DNA of 10,703 nucleotides from contig JAJTBM010000066.1 of NCBI GenBank assembly GCA_021286885.1, positions 1 to 10,703 on the forward strand, read 5' to 3'. A program made the position numbers and the translations under genes. Shown here piece after piece: positions 1 to 6,893 of this stretch. Every line of letters begins with the position of its first letter. The stretch's first letter is position 1. The DNA is from Rhodocyclales bacterium (GTDB taxonomy: Bacteria; Pseudomonadota; Gammaproteobacteria; Burkholderiales; Rhodocyclaceae). The notes under the pieces were generated by a model that was given only the letters and a program-made list of their open reading frames with translations, did not search any database and was not told the DNA's origin.

Positions 1-61
1 CTCGGGTAGCAATCTCGTCCTGCCCGGCAGCGGTTTTCGCCAGAATGGAATCGTTGGTCAT
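1..61 (-). CDS. 5' end of an unidentified protein gene (cut by the window edge)
   Basis: An ATG at 61-59 is preceded by an AAGGAG-type ribosome binding site (CTCCTT on the plus strand at about 68-73), and the frame stays open to the window edge. The visible 20 residues read MTNDSILAKTAAGQDEIATR. An N-terminus with the pattern KTxxGxxEIxxR occurs in conserved hypothetical proteins of betaproteobacteria as I recall them, but no domain is visible and I assign no function. It lies on the same strand as the operon to its right, 75 bases beyond the stop of the small membrane protein gene, so it may be the next gene of that transcript or have its own promoter in the gap. I saw no convincing -35/-10 pair there. 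Confidence 0.6.
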   Translation of the reverse strand, partial: MTNDSILAKTAAGQDEIATR

Positions 62-136
62 TGCGCACTCCTTGCTGAAACAATCTTGAATTGCCTGCAA
101 GGATAACGACGCAACACTTCAAATTCGTGACAAGGA

Positions 137-532
137 TCACAGTTTTTCTGGCACCGCAGCATGCCCGATGCGTTGATGCCTGAAGCTGGCAGGCGCATGG
201 GATACCAGCACCGAGTAGCCCAAAAGCACCCAGAACAACACCAGACGCTGACTTTCCCAGACCACCAGCAAGCCCAGCAGCACCAGCTTGAACACAAAGG
301 CGAGGCCCGCATACTCTTTGAGCCAGACGGGGTTGGACCAGGCATCCAGCAGCGCCATGCCTAGCCCGCCGCACAGCAGCAGTCCGGCAAACACCCCGCC
401 GGGCGGCAGGGGCGCACCGAGCAGGCCGGCACCGCAGCCCACCACGCCGGCCACATGCAGGCCGCGCAGCACCACGATCAGCCAGCGCCGCCCGGGAAAA
501 TCCCGAAACCCTTTGCTGCTCCTGCGCCCCAT
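137..532 (-). CDS. Small predicted inner-membrane protein (131 aa), unknown function
   Basis: The product is 131 residues with four hydrophobic segments at about 17-40, 45-63, 72-92 and 96-112. The N-terminus is basic (MGRRSSKGFRDFPGRR), and a short polar tail rich in His and Arg follows the last segment. I do not recognise a named family or any catalytic motif. The start at 532 is supported by AAGGAG on the minus strand (541-546 in plus coordinates), eight bases upstream of the ATG. It follows the CinA-type gene by 18 bases on the same strand and is therefore probably the last member of the five-gene operon that begins with the TraB-family gene. The hydrophobic pattern and good ribosome binding site argue that it is real; its role is unknown. 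Confidence 0.75.
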   Translation of the reverse strand: MGRRSSKGFRDFPGRRWLIVVLRGLHVAGVVGCGAGLLGAPLPPGGVFAGLLLCGGLGMALLDAWSNPVWLKEYAGLAFVFKLVLLGLLVVWESQRLVLFWVLLGYSVLVSHAPASFRHQRIGHAAVPEKL

Positions 533-550
533 GGATGTGGCTCCTTCCGC

Positions 551-1348
551 TTAGCGGGCCGGCGCGTCTTCCCAGGCGTAGCCGCGCTGGGTGAGCGCTG
601 CGGTGATGCGCGCCATGGCTGAATCCACCCGGGCGCTGGCGCCCTTCATGCCCAGCTCAATGTGGCGCCGCAGGCCCTCGCCCCCCACGCTCGGGAGGCT
701 GAACAGGGTGGCGTCCGGGTAGTCGGCGGTGATGACTTCCATCAAATCCACCAGCTTGCCCTCCAGGGCTTCCCAGACGATGACCGAGCGCTCCACGTAA
801 TCCACCTGATGGTGGAACTGGGCAAAGCAGTTATCCAGCACCCATTCGACCATGGGCCAGGCCATGACCGGGAAACCCGGCACAAAGAAGTGATTACGGA
901 TCGAGAAACCCGGAATCCGGTTGTAGGGGTTGGGGATGATGGCGCTGCCTTCGGGATAAACCCCCATTTGCAGGCGCTGGGGCGTGATCTCGGCGCCGAA
1001 CTTGTCGCGGATCTCGGCCTCGGCCTCCGGGTGCAGGGCGAGCGGCAGGCCCAGGGCTTCGGCGGCGGATTGGCGGGTGTGATCGTCCGGCGTGGCGCCG
1101 ATCCCACCAAAACTGAACACCACGTCGGGGCCGGCAAAGCTTTCCTTCAGGGTCTGGACCAGACGCGGGCGCTCGTCGCCCACGTAGCGCACCGAGGCCA
1201 GACGCAGGCCCCGGGCGCCAAGCAGCTCAATGAGCTTGCCCAGGTGTTTGTCCTGGCGCCGGCCAGACAGCAGCTCGTCGCCGATGATGATGGCGCCAAA
1301 GCTGGGCGCGGACGTGTTTGCCGGAATGTTTGCAGGGGTATCGGACAT
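551..1348 (-). CDS. CinA-type competence/damage-inducible protein A homologue (MoCF/molybdopterin-binding domain only)
   Basis: This 265-residue protein carries the MoCF-biosynthesis (molybdopterin-binding-like) fold of the N-terminal half of CinA. The family signatures are visible: GDELLSGR at about 23-30 and GGIGATPDDHT at about 81-91. The C-terminal nicotinamide-nucleotide amidase domain of full-length CinA is absent, so this is the stand-alone form. In related proteins this domain can have ADP-ribose pyrophosphatase activity; whether it does here is inference. The frame is open further upstream to 1417, but I chose the ATG at 1348. It lies one base after the stop of the EI24 gene, is preceded by GAGGTGG within the last codons of that gene, and the protein then begins shortly before the conserved block. 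Tight spacing implies translational coupling. The symbol cinA is withheld because the protein lacks the second domain. Confidence 0.88.
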   Translation of the reverse strand: MSDTPANIPANTSAPSFGAIIIGDELLSGRRQDKHLGKLIELLGARGLRLASVRYVGDERPRLVQTLKESFAGPDVVFSFGGIGATPDDHTRQSAAEALGLPLALHPEAEAEIRDKFGAEITPQRLQMGVYPEGSAIIPNPYNRIPGFSIRNHFFVPGFPVMAWPMVEWVLDNCFAQFHHQVDYVERSVIVWEALEGKLVDLMEVITADYPDATLFSLPSVGGEGLRRHIELGMKGASARVDSAMARITAALTQRGYAWEDAPAR

Positions 1349-1349
1349 C

Positions 1350-2093
1350 TCAAACCACCTCGATGATGTGCTCGTTCTGACGCGCCCCACGCAGGGCGCC
1401 GAGCAGGTAATGGACAAAGGCCAGCCCGGTGAGGGCCGGCGCGAGCAGGTTCAGGAGGGGCACATGGGCCAGCACCGCACCCGCCAGGCCCACGGTGAAC
1501 AGCTTGCCGTGGTGCTGACGCGGAATCGTCTTGAGCTCGTAGGCATCCGCATGAACCATCAGCGCGTCGTAGGCAAACGCACGCTGGTTGAGCCAGGCGG
1601 TGAGCACCAGCGAGATCAGCAGCCCCGCCCCGGGCAGCAGCCACAGGGGCAGGCTCAGGAACAGCATGACCACAAATCCCAGCCCCACCTTGAGGGCGTT
1701 CCACAGGCTGCCCAGATTGCTGCCGCCCCCCCGCCGCGCCAGATCCGGGTAATCCTGGGCGGCGACCTTCTCCAGCATCATGGGCAGGGCCACGGCGCCG
1801 ATGATGAGGGTGGCGGTCAGGTAGATCAGCGGCAGCATGAACACCACTAGGCTGATCTTGAACAGCACCAGCAATACCATCATGGCCACGCCGGAATCCT
1901 GCAGCCAGCCGCCCACCAGGGGCGCATCCAAGGCGGCCCCTTCGGCCCAGCCCACCAGCGCGCCCCAGCTGAACAGCATGGCTGCCGTCCACAAAAAGGT
2001 GGCAAGCAGGGTAGGCCACACCAGATGCCAGAACACCCCCGGGCGGGCCAGGCTGCGCAGGGCAGAAAAGTAGGAAAGCAGAACAGTCTTCAT
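1350..2093 (-). CDS. EI24 domain-containing (CysZ-like) membrane protein
   Basis: The 247-residue protein is strongly hydrophobic, with membrane segments at about 22-44, 66-105, 128-165 and 195-225. It contains the pattern NQRAFAYDAL followed near the C-terminus by a segment of the type A..P..NLLAPA..GLAFVHYL, both typical of the EI24/CysZ family. CysZ in Escherichia coli is a sulfate uptake channel, but many family members in other proteobacteria are uncharacterised, so sulfate transport is only a possibility. The frame is open upstream to 2309, but that extension overlaps the amidase gene and is Pro/Arg-rich and unlike the family. The ATG at 2093, giving MKTVLLSYFSALRSLARPGV, is the natural start. 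It lies 10 bases after the amidase stop, and its own stop is one base before the CinA-type start. Confidence 0.85.
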   Translation of the reverse strand: MKTVLLSYFSALRSLARPGVFWHLVWPTLLATFLWTAAMLFSWGALVGWAEGAALDAPLVGGWLQDSGVAMMVLLVLFKISLVVFMLPLIYLTATLIIGAVALPMMLEKVAAQDYPDLARRGGGSNLGSLWNALKVGLGFVVMLFLSLPLWLLPGAGLLISLVLTAWLNQRAFAYDALMVHADAYELKTIPRQHHGKLFTVGLAGAVLAHVPLLNLLAPALTGLAFVHYLLGALRGARQNEHIIEVV

Positions 2094-2103
2094 GGTTGGA
2101 CAA

Positions 2104-2898
2104 TCAAGGTTGCAGGGCTGTGGAACCCCTGGCCAGCTCAGAGGCCGCCGGGCGCAGATGGTTCCCCGGCGCCCGTTTCGGGGATTCTGAGGCTTGCGGG
2201 GGGTTTTGCGGAGGGGGGCGACAGGCATCCAGCCCCCGGGCCAGCGCGGCGGCGAAGCGTTCCTGATAAGCGGGGTGGGCGGCCGCCCGGGCTTCGTCCC
2301 GGTGGGCAATCACCCCCGCCTCCACCAGCAGGGCCGGCATGGGCGCGGTGCGCAAGACCCGCAGCCCGTCATAAAAATACACCCCCAGGGCCGCATCCGC
2401 CCAGGGTCGGTTTTCGCCTTCGATGGGCTCGGCGTGGTGGGTGGTGGGCACAAACCCCGCCCCTTGCAGCGCAGCCCCCACCGCCCGGGCACAGGCCAGG
2501 CTGGCCTCGGGCTGGGCATTCTGGCGTGATACGAACAGGGAATAGCCCCGAAAGCGCTCGCCGCCTTCCCGCTGCGCGCTTTCCAGGTAACGAGGCTGTA
2601 CCGAATCGTGGTGGATGGACACCAGCAGCGCCGCTCCCGCCGCCACAGCCCGGGGCACCCGCGCCTCCAGGGGCATGCCGGCGCCGGTGTCCTGGATGCG
2701 GGTGGTGATCCACCCGGCGCGGCGCAGTTGGGCATCCACCACCCCGGCCAGGGCCCGGTTATATTCGAACTCCGGCTGACCGTAGGCACCCATGGCCCCC
2801 GGATGGGCGGCATCATGGCCCACGTCAATGGCCACCACCTGGGCCAGGGCGGCTCCGCTGGCAACCATGAGCGCCCAGCCTGTCCATCCCCACCTCAT
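2104..2898 (-). CDS. Secreted N-acetylmuramoyl-L-alanine amidase (Amidase_3 family)
   Basis: This protein of 264 residues has a signal peptide (MRWGWTGWALMVASGAALA, cleavage near residue 19) followed directly by the zinc amidase domain. The expected zinc ligands and catalytic Glu are visible: AIDVGHD (His28), an acidic pair in PEFEYN (Glu43/Glu45), SIHHDS (His96) and ALLVEAGVI (Glu193). It should cleave the bond between N-acetylmuramic acid and L-alanine of peptidoglycan in the periplasm. No AMIN targeting domain or LysM repeat is present. The tail after about 227 is Pro/Ala-rich and probably disordered. An in-frame GTG at 2904 is also possible; I prefer ATG 2898 because AGGTGG stands just upstream. 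The start sits inside an 11-bp tandem repeat. The gene follows the TraB-family gene by 18 bases and precedes the EI24 gene by 10. Confidence 0.92.
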   Translation of the reverse strand: MRWGWTGWALMVASGAALAQVVAIDVGHDAAHPGAMGAYGQPEFEYNRALAGVVDAQLRRAGWITTRIQDTGAGMPLEARVPRAVAAGAALLVSIHHDSVQPRYLESAQREGGERFRGYSLFVSRQNAQPEASLACARAVGAALQGAGFVPTTHHAEPIEGENRPWADAALGVYFYDGLRVLRTAPMPALLVEAGVIAHRDEARAAAHPAYQERFAAALARGLDACRPPPQNPPQASESPKRAPGNHLRPAASELARGSTALQP

Positions 2899-2916
2899 AC
2901 CCACCTCATACCCACC
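2884..2916 (-). repeat. 11-bp tandem repeat carrying repeated SD-ATG units at the amidase start
   Basis: On the minus strand the unit GGTGGGTATGA occurs twice exactly (2916-2906 and 2905-2895), and a third copy with two mismatches follows (GGTGGGGATGG, 2894-2884). Each unit contains a GGTGG ribosome-binding-like stretch and an ATG, at 2909, 2898 and 2887. Because 11 is not a multiple of three, the ATGs lie in three different frames. Only the one at 2898 reads into the amidase. The ATG at 2909 opens a four-codon frame whose TGA overlaps the amidase ATG as ATGA. Confidence 0.9.
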
Positions 2917-3828
2917 TCACTCCGGCAGCTCCACCTGCACCGGCCTGAAACCCCGGGCGGCCAGCAGGGCCAGCAGCCCCCGGGGGCCGCCCATGTGGCC
3001 GGCGCCCACGGCGATGAAGGGGCGCTTGCCGGGCTTGAGCTGCTGCTCGATGGCAGCGGCCATTTCCAGGTTGCGGGCATCCAGCAAGGCTTCCATCACC
3101 GGGGCGGCGTCGCTGCCCACCTCTTCCTGCATCAGCTGATCCAGGGTCGCCACATCCCCCGCCCGCCAGGCGGCGAGAAGCTCGGCAAAGTACGCCGCAA
3201 AACGATCTTCCAGCACCAGATCCACGGTCTGGGCCAGGGCGGCGTGCTGGGCGGTATCACCCCCGGCAGAGAGCGCCGCAATCTGGCGCTCGGGGGTTTC
3301 CAGCGCCTCCAGCCGCAGCCGGCGCCCCCGGCCCACTTGGGCGAGCCACAGGTCAACACCGTTTTCGGTACGATACCCGGCCCGGGCCGCAGCTTGAACG
3401 CCCAGCAACGCATTCACCAGCCAGGGCTGCATGGGTTGGAGCATCTGGGGGGCCAGCCCCAGCCGGGCGGCGGCCCCATTGAGCCGCACCATCAGCCCAG
3501 GCGACAAGATCTGATTTAAGGTCTGGCCCGCAGGCAAACGCCCCGCCTGAGCAATTTTATAAGGCAAGCCCATATCTTCCGGGTCAAGTTCCAGCACCAG
3601 CAGGCTGGCCCGATCCAGGGCCCGGGTGACGGGGCGCGGCGGCGGCGTGCACCGGGCGTCGCACACATGCACGGTGCCATACAGATGGGCCCGCACGGCG
3701 CCCTCCCCGTCCCGCAACTCCCAAAAGAACAGGGGCTGACCGGCCCAGGCCTGGCAGGCCAGCCACATCCCCAGCACACCCACCACGCCCCGACGGACGA
3801 AGCGCCCCCATGAAGCCCTCAACTGCAT
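2917..3828 (-). CDS. Secreted TraB/GumN-family protein
   Basis: The 303-residue product has an N-terminal signal peptide (hydrophobic core about 14-25, probable cleavage after AWA at about 29). The TraB/GumN pattern follows: HLYGTVH at 48-54, LVLELD near 77-82, NGVDLWL near 156-162, LETPERQ near 176-182 and VGAGHMGG near 274-281. The two GxxH motifs (GTVH and GAGH) are the hallmark of this superfamily, which includes the Tiki metalloproteases; a periplasmic hydrolase or protease role is inference. The ATG at 3828 has GGGAGAG a few bases upstream. It is the first gene of the operon that continues with the amidase, and it diverges from miaA with 44 bases between start codons. Length and motifs are complete, with no sign of decay. 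Confidence 0.88.
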   Translation of the reverse strand: MQLRASWGRFVRRGVVGVLGMWLACQAWAGQPLFFWELRDGEGAVRAHLYGTVHVCDARCTPPPRPVTRALDRASLLVLELDPEDMGLPYKIAQAGRLPAGQTLNQILSPGLMVRLNGAAARLGLAPQMLQPMQPWLVNALLGVQAAARAGYRTENGVDLWLAQVGRGRRLRLEALETPERQIAALSAGGDTAQHAALAQTVDLVLEDRFAAYFAELLAAWRAGDVATLDQLMQEEVGSDAAPVMEALLDARNLEMAAAIEQQLKPGKRPFIAVGAGHMGGPRGLLALLAARGFRPVQVELPE

Positions 3829-3841
3829 TTTCTCTCCCGGC

Positions 3842-3847
3842 TACAAT
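3842..3847 (+). promoter_or_regulatory. Candidate -10 element for miaA
   Basis: TACAAT at 3842-3847 is a good sigma-70 -10 hexamer, 25 bases before the miaA ATG. The -35 position at about 3819-3824 (TCAACT) is a poor match and lies inside the first codons of the divergent TraB-family gene. A transcript from here would have a leader of only about 20 bases. Confidence 0.4.
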
Positions 3848-3872
3848 GCGCGACCACAGCAAAGCCCGAATC

Positions 3873-4826
3873 ATGCCCGAAACCCACGCCCTTCCGCCCG
3901 CCGTCCTGCTGCTGGGCCCCACCGCCAGCGGCAAGACCGCCGCCGCCCTGGCCCTCGCCGCCCATCTGCCCATCGAGATCATCAGCGTGGATTCCGCCCT
4001 GGTGTACCGGGACATGGACATCGGCACCGCCAAGCCCAGCGCCGCCGAACAGGCCGTGTGCCCGCACCATCTGATCGACATCATCAGCCCCGAAGAGGCC
4101 TACTCCGCCGCCAGCTTCTGCGCCGATGCGCGCCGGCTGATGGGCGAGATCAGCGCCCGGGGGCGCCTGCCGGTGCTGGTGGGCGGCACCATGCTGTATT
4201 ACAAGGCCCTGCGTGACGGGCTTTCCGAACTGCCCGAGGCCGACCCGACCCTGCGCCAGGAGATCGAAGAGGCCGCCGCCCGGCTCGGCTGGCCCGCCCT
4301 GCACGCCCAGCTCGCCACCCTGGACCCAGACGCCGCCGCCCGCCTCAAGCCCAACGACGCCCAGCGCATCCAGCGCGCCCTGGAGATCGTGCGCCTCACT
4401 GGCCAACCTCTGGCCGCCAGCTACGCCCGCAAGGAAACCCAGGCCGACACCCACCGCTACATCAGCATCGCCCTCGCCCCGAGCGAACGCAGCGTGCTGC
4501 ACGAACGCATCGCCCGGCGCTTCGACACCATGCTGCTGGGGGGCTTTGTGGACGAGGTACGCGCCCTGCTGGCCCGCTACCAGCTCGACCCGGCCATGCC
4601 CTCCATGCGCTGCGTGGGCTACCGCCAGGCCCTGGAACACCTGGACGGCCAGATCGACATGCTCACCCTGCGCGACAAGGGCGTGTTCGCCACCCGCCAG
4701 CTCGCCAAACGCCAGCTCACCTGGCAGCGCAACCTGCGCGAACACTGGCCCGAGCTGGTGGAACTGGACTGCCTGCGCCCGGATCTGGCCGAGGCGGTGC
4801 GGGGGGTGGTGGAAGCAGGGCTGTAA
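3873..4826 (+). CDS. miaA: tRNA dimethylallyltransferase MiaA
   Basis: MiaA transfers a dimethylallyl group to N6 of A37 in tRNAs that read codons starting with U, the first step towards ms2i6A. The 317-residue protein shows the P-loop GPTASGKT at 15-22, then [43 protein letters not shown] and the C-terminal [15 protein letters not shown]. Together these are diagnostic of the family, and the length is normal. The frame is open from 3810, but the extra residues are not family-like. I use the ATG at 3873; an in-frame ATG at 3846 falls in the probable -10 element. The ribosome binding site is weak. The common neighbours mutL and hfq are not adjacent, although a cell-wall amidase gene, another frequent neighbour, lies close by on the opposite strand. 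Confidence 0.96.
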   Translation: MPETHALPPAVLLLGPTASGKTAAALALAAHLPIEIISVDSALVYRDMDIGTAKPSAAEQAVCPHHLIDIISPEEAYSAASFCADARRLMGEISARGRLPVLVGGTMLYYKALRDGLSELPEADPTLRQEIEEAAARLGWPALHAQLATLDPDAAARLKPNDAQRIQRALEIVRLTGQPLAASYARKETQADTHRYISIALAPSERSVLHERIARRFDTMLLGGFVDEVRALLARYQLDPAMPSMRCVGYRQALEHLDGQIDMLTLRDKGVFATRQLAKRQLTWQRNLREHWPELVELDCLRPDLAEAVRGVVEAGL

Positions 4827-4860
4827 GCCCGGCTGCCTCGAAACCCCAGGGGCACCAGAG

Positions 4861-4895
4861 CGCTATTGCGCCCGTATGGTTGCAGTTATATGACG
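4861..4895 (+). promoter_or_regulatory. Candidate promoter / ModE-like operator region upstream of mosB
   Basis: This is the only AT-rich patch in the miaA-mosB gap. It contains TTGCGC (4866-4871) and TATATG (4887-4892) with a 15-base spacer, a possible weak promoter. The outer arms CGCTATTG (4861-4868) and ATATGACG (4888-4895) resemble the two half-sites of a ModE molybdate-regulator box (CGNTATAT and ATATANCG), but the spacer is longer than in characterised boxes. The assignment is tentative. Confidence 0.25.
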
Positions 4896-4918
4896 CAAGC
4901 TTCTAAGCTGTAGTCATT

Positions 4919-4985
4919 GGTGCACCACACAAAGCACCCCATGCACCGGCCCGGGCCCATCGACCCGGGTAGGCGCTGTGCATGG
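4919..4985 (+). promoter_or_regulatory. Structured leader with alternative hairpins upstream of mosB
   Basis: Three pairings are visible by eye. GGTGC (4919-4923) can pair with GCACC (4934-4938). CCATGCAC (4939-4946) is the exact reverse complement of GTGCATGG (4978-4985). Between those arms, CCCGGG (4950-4955) pairs with CCCGGG (4964-4969). In competition, GGTGCA (4919-4924) can pair with TGCACC (4942-4947), which would open the large hairpin. The 3' arm ends six bases before GAGAGG, the probable mosB ribosome binding site, and buries an in-frame upstream ATG at 4982. Such an arrangement could regulate translation; no known riboswitch class was recognised. Confidence 0.4.
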
Positions 4986-5005
4986 CATCTGAGAGGCGCT
5001 CGCCC

Positions 5006-5818
5006 ATGACCACCCCGACCCCTGCGCTGGAAGCGCTCCTGATGGAGCGTTCCCTCACCGATGCGCAACTCCTGGCTGCTGCCGAGGCCGCTGCCGACTT
5101 CCGCATCCTGCCCGACGCCACCGTGCTCAAGATCGGCGGCCAGAGCGTGATCGACCGGGGCCGCGCCGCCGTGTATCCGCTGGTGGATGAAATCGTGGCC
5201 GCACGCCAGCAGCACCCGTTGCTGATCGGCACCGGCGCCGGCACCCGCGCCCGCCACCTGTATTCGATTGCCGCCGGGCTCAACCTGCCCGCCGGGGTGC
5301 TGGCCCAGCTGGGCGCTTCGGTGGCCGACCAGAACGCCGCCATGCTCGGCCAGCTGATGGCCAAGCACGGGATTTCCCATGTGGATGGCGCTGGCCTGGC
5401 CGCCGTGCCGCTGTTCCTGGCCGAAGTGCGGGCGGTGATCTTCAGCGGCATGCCCCCCTTCAAGCTGTGGATGCGCCCCGCCGCCGAAAGCGTGATCCCC
5501 CCGTATCGCACCGACGCGGGCTGTTTCCTGATGGCCGAGCAGTTCGGCTGTAAGCAGATGATCTACGTGAAGGACGAAAACGGCCTCTACACCGCCAACC
5601 CCAAGACCGACAAGCACGCCACCCTGATCCCCAAAATCTCGGTGGACGAGATGAAGGCCCAGGGCCTGCACGACTCCATCCTCGAATTCCCGGTGCTGGA
5701 TCTGCTCCAGTCGGCCCGCCACATCCGGCAGGTGCAGGTCATCAACGGCCTCGTGCCGGGCAATCTCACCCGTGCGCTCGCAGGCGAGCATGTGGGCACC
5801 ATCATCACCGCGAACTGA
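5006..5818 (+). CDS. mosB: Molybdenum storage protein, beta subunit
   Basis: This protein of the amino-acid kinase (UMP kinase-like) fold is the beta subunit of the molybdenum storage protein MoSto. In Azotobacter vinelandii MoSto is an alpha3-beta3 cytoplasmic cage that stores about a hundred Mo atoms as polyoxomolybdate in an ATP-dependent way. With the ATG at 5006 the product is 270 residues, the length I recall for the A. vinelandii beta chain, and it shares long stretches with it: ADFRILPDATV, KIGGQSVIDRGRAAVYPLVD, GTGAGTRARHLYSIAAG, MLGQL and ILEFPVLDLLQSA. The nucleotide-binding KIGG is at 42-45 and GTGAG at 76-80. An in-frame ATG at 4982 exists, but it lies in a hairpin stem, and GAGAGG at 4991-4996 supports 5006. 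The mosA ATG follows after 12 bases. No similar gene for metal uptake is adjacent. Confidence 0.96.
   Translation: MTTPTPALEALLMERSLTDAQLLAAAEAAADFRILPDATVLKIGGQSVIDRGRAAVYPLVDEIVAARQQHPLLIGTGAGTRARHLYSIAAGLNLPAGVLAQLGASVADQNAAMLGQLMAKHGISHVDGAGLAAVPLFLAEVRAVIFSGMPPFKLWMRPAAESVIPPYRTDAGCFLMAEQFGCKQMIYVKDENGLYTANPKTDKHATLIPKISVDEMKAQGLHDSILEFPVLDLLQSARHIRQVQVINGLVPGNLTRALAGEHVGTIITAN
5730..5754 (+). repeat. 25-bp exact repeat shared with mosA (copy 1, in mosB)
   Basis: These 25 bases, encoding VQVINGLV with flanking bases, are identical to 6561-6585 in mosA although the surrounding codons differ. See the mosA copy and the corresponding finding. Confidence 0.9.
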
Positions 5819-5830
5819 GGAGTACCGGCC

Positions 5831-6661
5831 ATGACCGATACCAACACCATCAAGCACATTGCCTCGCCCCTCGCCCGCCAAACCCTGCAGGACAAGGATC
5901 TGACTGCCCCGGTGGCCGGGGTCAAGCCCATCCGGCTGCTGCCCTGGCTGCAGGTGGTCAAGATTGGGGGTCGATCCATCATGGACCGGGGCGCCGAAGC
6001 CATTCTGCCCATCGTCGATGAGCTGCGCGCCCTGCTGCCCGAACACCGGCTGCTGATCCTGACCGGCGCCGGCATCCGCGCCCGCCACCTCTACAGCGTG
6101 GGCCTGGACCTGGGCCTGCCGGTGGGCTCCTTGTCGCCCCTGGCCGCCAGCGAAGCGGGCCAGAACGGCCACATCCTGGCCTCCCTGCTGGCCCCGGAAG
6201 GCGTTTCTTACGTGGAGCACCCGACCATCGCCAACCAGCTCGCCATCCACCTTGCGGCCACTCGCGCCGTGGTGGGCAGCGCCTTCCCCCCCTACCATCA
6301 CCACGAGTTCTCCAGCGCCCGCATCCCCCATCACCGGGCGGACACCGGCGCCTTCCTGCTGGCCGACGCCCTGGGCGCCGCCGGCCTGACCATCGTGGAA
6401 GACGTGGACGGGGTCTACACCGCCGATCCCAGGGGCGCCAGCGCCGCCAGCGCCCAGCTCCTCCCCGACGTGAGCGCCGCCGAACTCGCCAAAACCGAAG
6501 GCACCCTGCCCTTCGACCGGGCCCTGCTCGAAGTGATGGCCAACGCCCGCCACATCGAGAAGGTGCAGGTCATCAACGGCCTCGTCCCCGGCCGCCTCAC
6601 CGCCGCCCTGCGCGGCGAGCACGTAGGCACGCTGATCCGCACTGGCGCCAGCGCGGCCTGA
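5831..6661 (+). CDS. mosA: Molybdenum storage protein, alpha subunit
   Basis: This is the alpha partner of MosB in the MoSto cage. The product is 276 residues, the length I recall for A. vinelandii MosA, and near-identical blocks are visible: [66 protein letters not shown] and [12 protein letters not shown]. The Walker-like KIGG is at 44-47. Counting from this start, Glu129 and His156 (the first His of HHH) fall at the positions I recall as ligands of the covalently held Mo8 cluster in the A. vinelandii structure, so Mo binding is likely conserved. GGAG about nine bases before the ATG is the ribosome binding site. The gene is 12 bases after mosB and is followed by a strong terminator, so mosBA is a two-gene operon. 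The subunits are paralogues. Confidence 0.96.
   Translation: MTDTNTIKHIASPLARQTLQDKDLTAPVAGVKPIRLLPWLQVVKIGGRSIMDRGAEAILPIVDELRALLPEHRLLILTGAGIRARHLYSVGLDLGLPVGSLSPLAASEAGQNGHILASLLAPEGVSYVEHPTIANQLAIHLAATRAVVGSAFPPYHHHEFSSARIPHHRADTGAFLLADALGAAGLTIVEDVDGVYTADPRGASAASAQLLPDVSAAELAKTEGTLPFDRALLEVMANARHIEKVQVINGLVPGRLTAALRGEHVGTLIRTGASAA
6561..6585 (+). repeat. 25-bp exact repeat shared with mosB (copy 2, in mosA)
   Basis: Identical over 25 bases to 5730-5754, in the same reading frame and at the corresponding place near the C-terminus of the paralogous subunit. Confidence 0.9.
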
Positions 6662-6689
6662 ATCCCCGCGTAACGCCCCAAAACAACCG

Positions 6690-6739
6690 GCCCCCGCCGC
6701 CTGTCGCTGTAACGCCAGGCGTGCGGGGGCTACTTGTTT
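6690..6739 (+). terminator. Rho-independent terminator of mosBA
   Basis: GCCCCCGC (6690-6697) plus CGCCTG (6698-6703) pairs with CAGGCG (6716-6721) and GCGGGGGC (6723-6730). This gives a 14-bp stem with one bulged T (6722) and a 12-base loop, followed by the T-rich TACTTGTTT. It begins 28 bases after the mosA stop and should insulate mosBA from the downstream exporter gene. Confidence 0.88.
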
Positions 6740-6893
6740 GATCGGCGACGCAAGCCCATGCTTTACGCCAAGCCCCTTCATTCAGACAGCCGCAGCGAGG
6801 ATGGGCGCCGGGGCCCGGTCAATGCATTGTTTGACTTCCCACGCCCATGCACCGAACCTTGCGGGCTTCGTCTTGTTGCAAGGAGCTTCCCCC

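Noticed and set aside
662..1366. A 234-codon plus-strand frame opposite the CinA-type gene
   Set aside because: No ribosome binding site or motif, and it overlaps a gene with clear family signatures on the other strand.
3819..4745. A 308-codon minus-strand frame opposite miaA
   Set aside because: Gly/Ala/Gln/His-rich composition, no motif, completely inside the certain miaA gene.
4827..4860. Terminator after miaA
   Set aside because: Only a 4-bp TGCC/GGCA pairing and no T-tract; too weak to annotate.
4886..6781. A 631-codon open frame on the minus strand, opposite mosB and mosA
   Set aside because: It spans both mos genes and the intergenic terminator, is rich in Gly/His/Gln/Val as expected from the complement of GC-rich codons, lacks an SD and any recognisable domain. 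It is a shadow of strong third-position GC bias.
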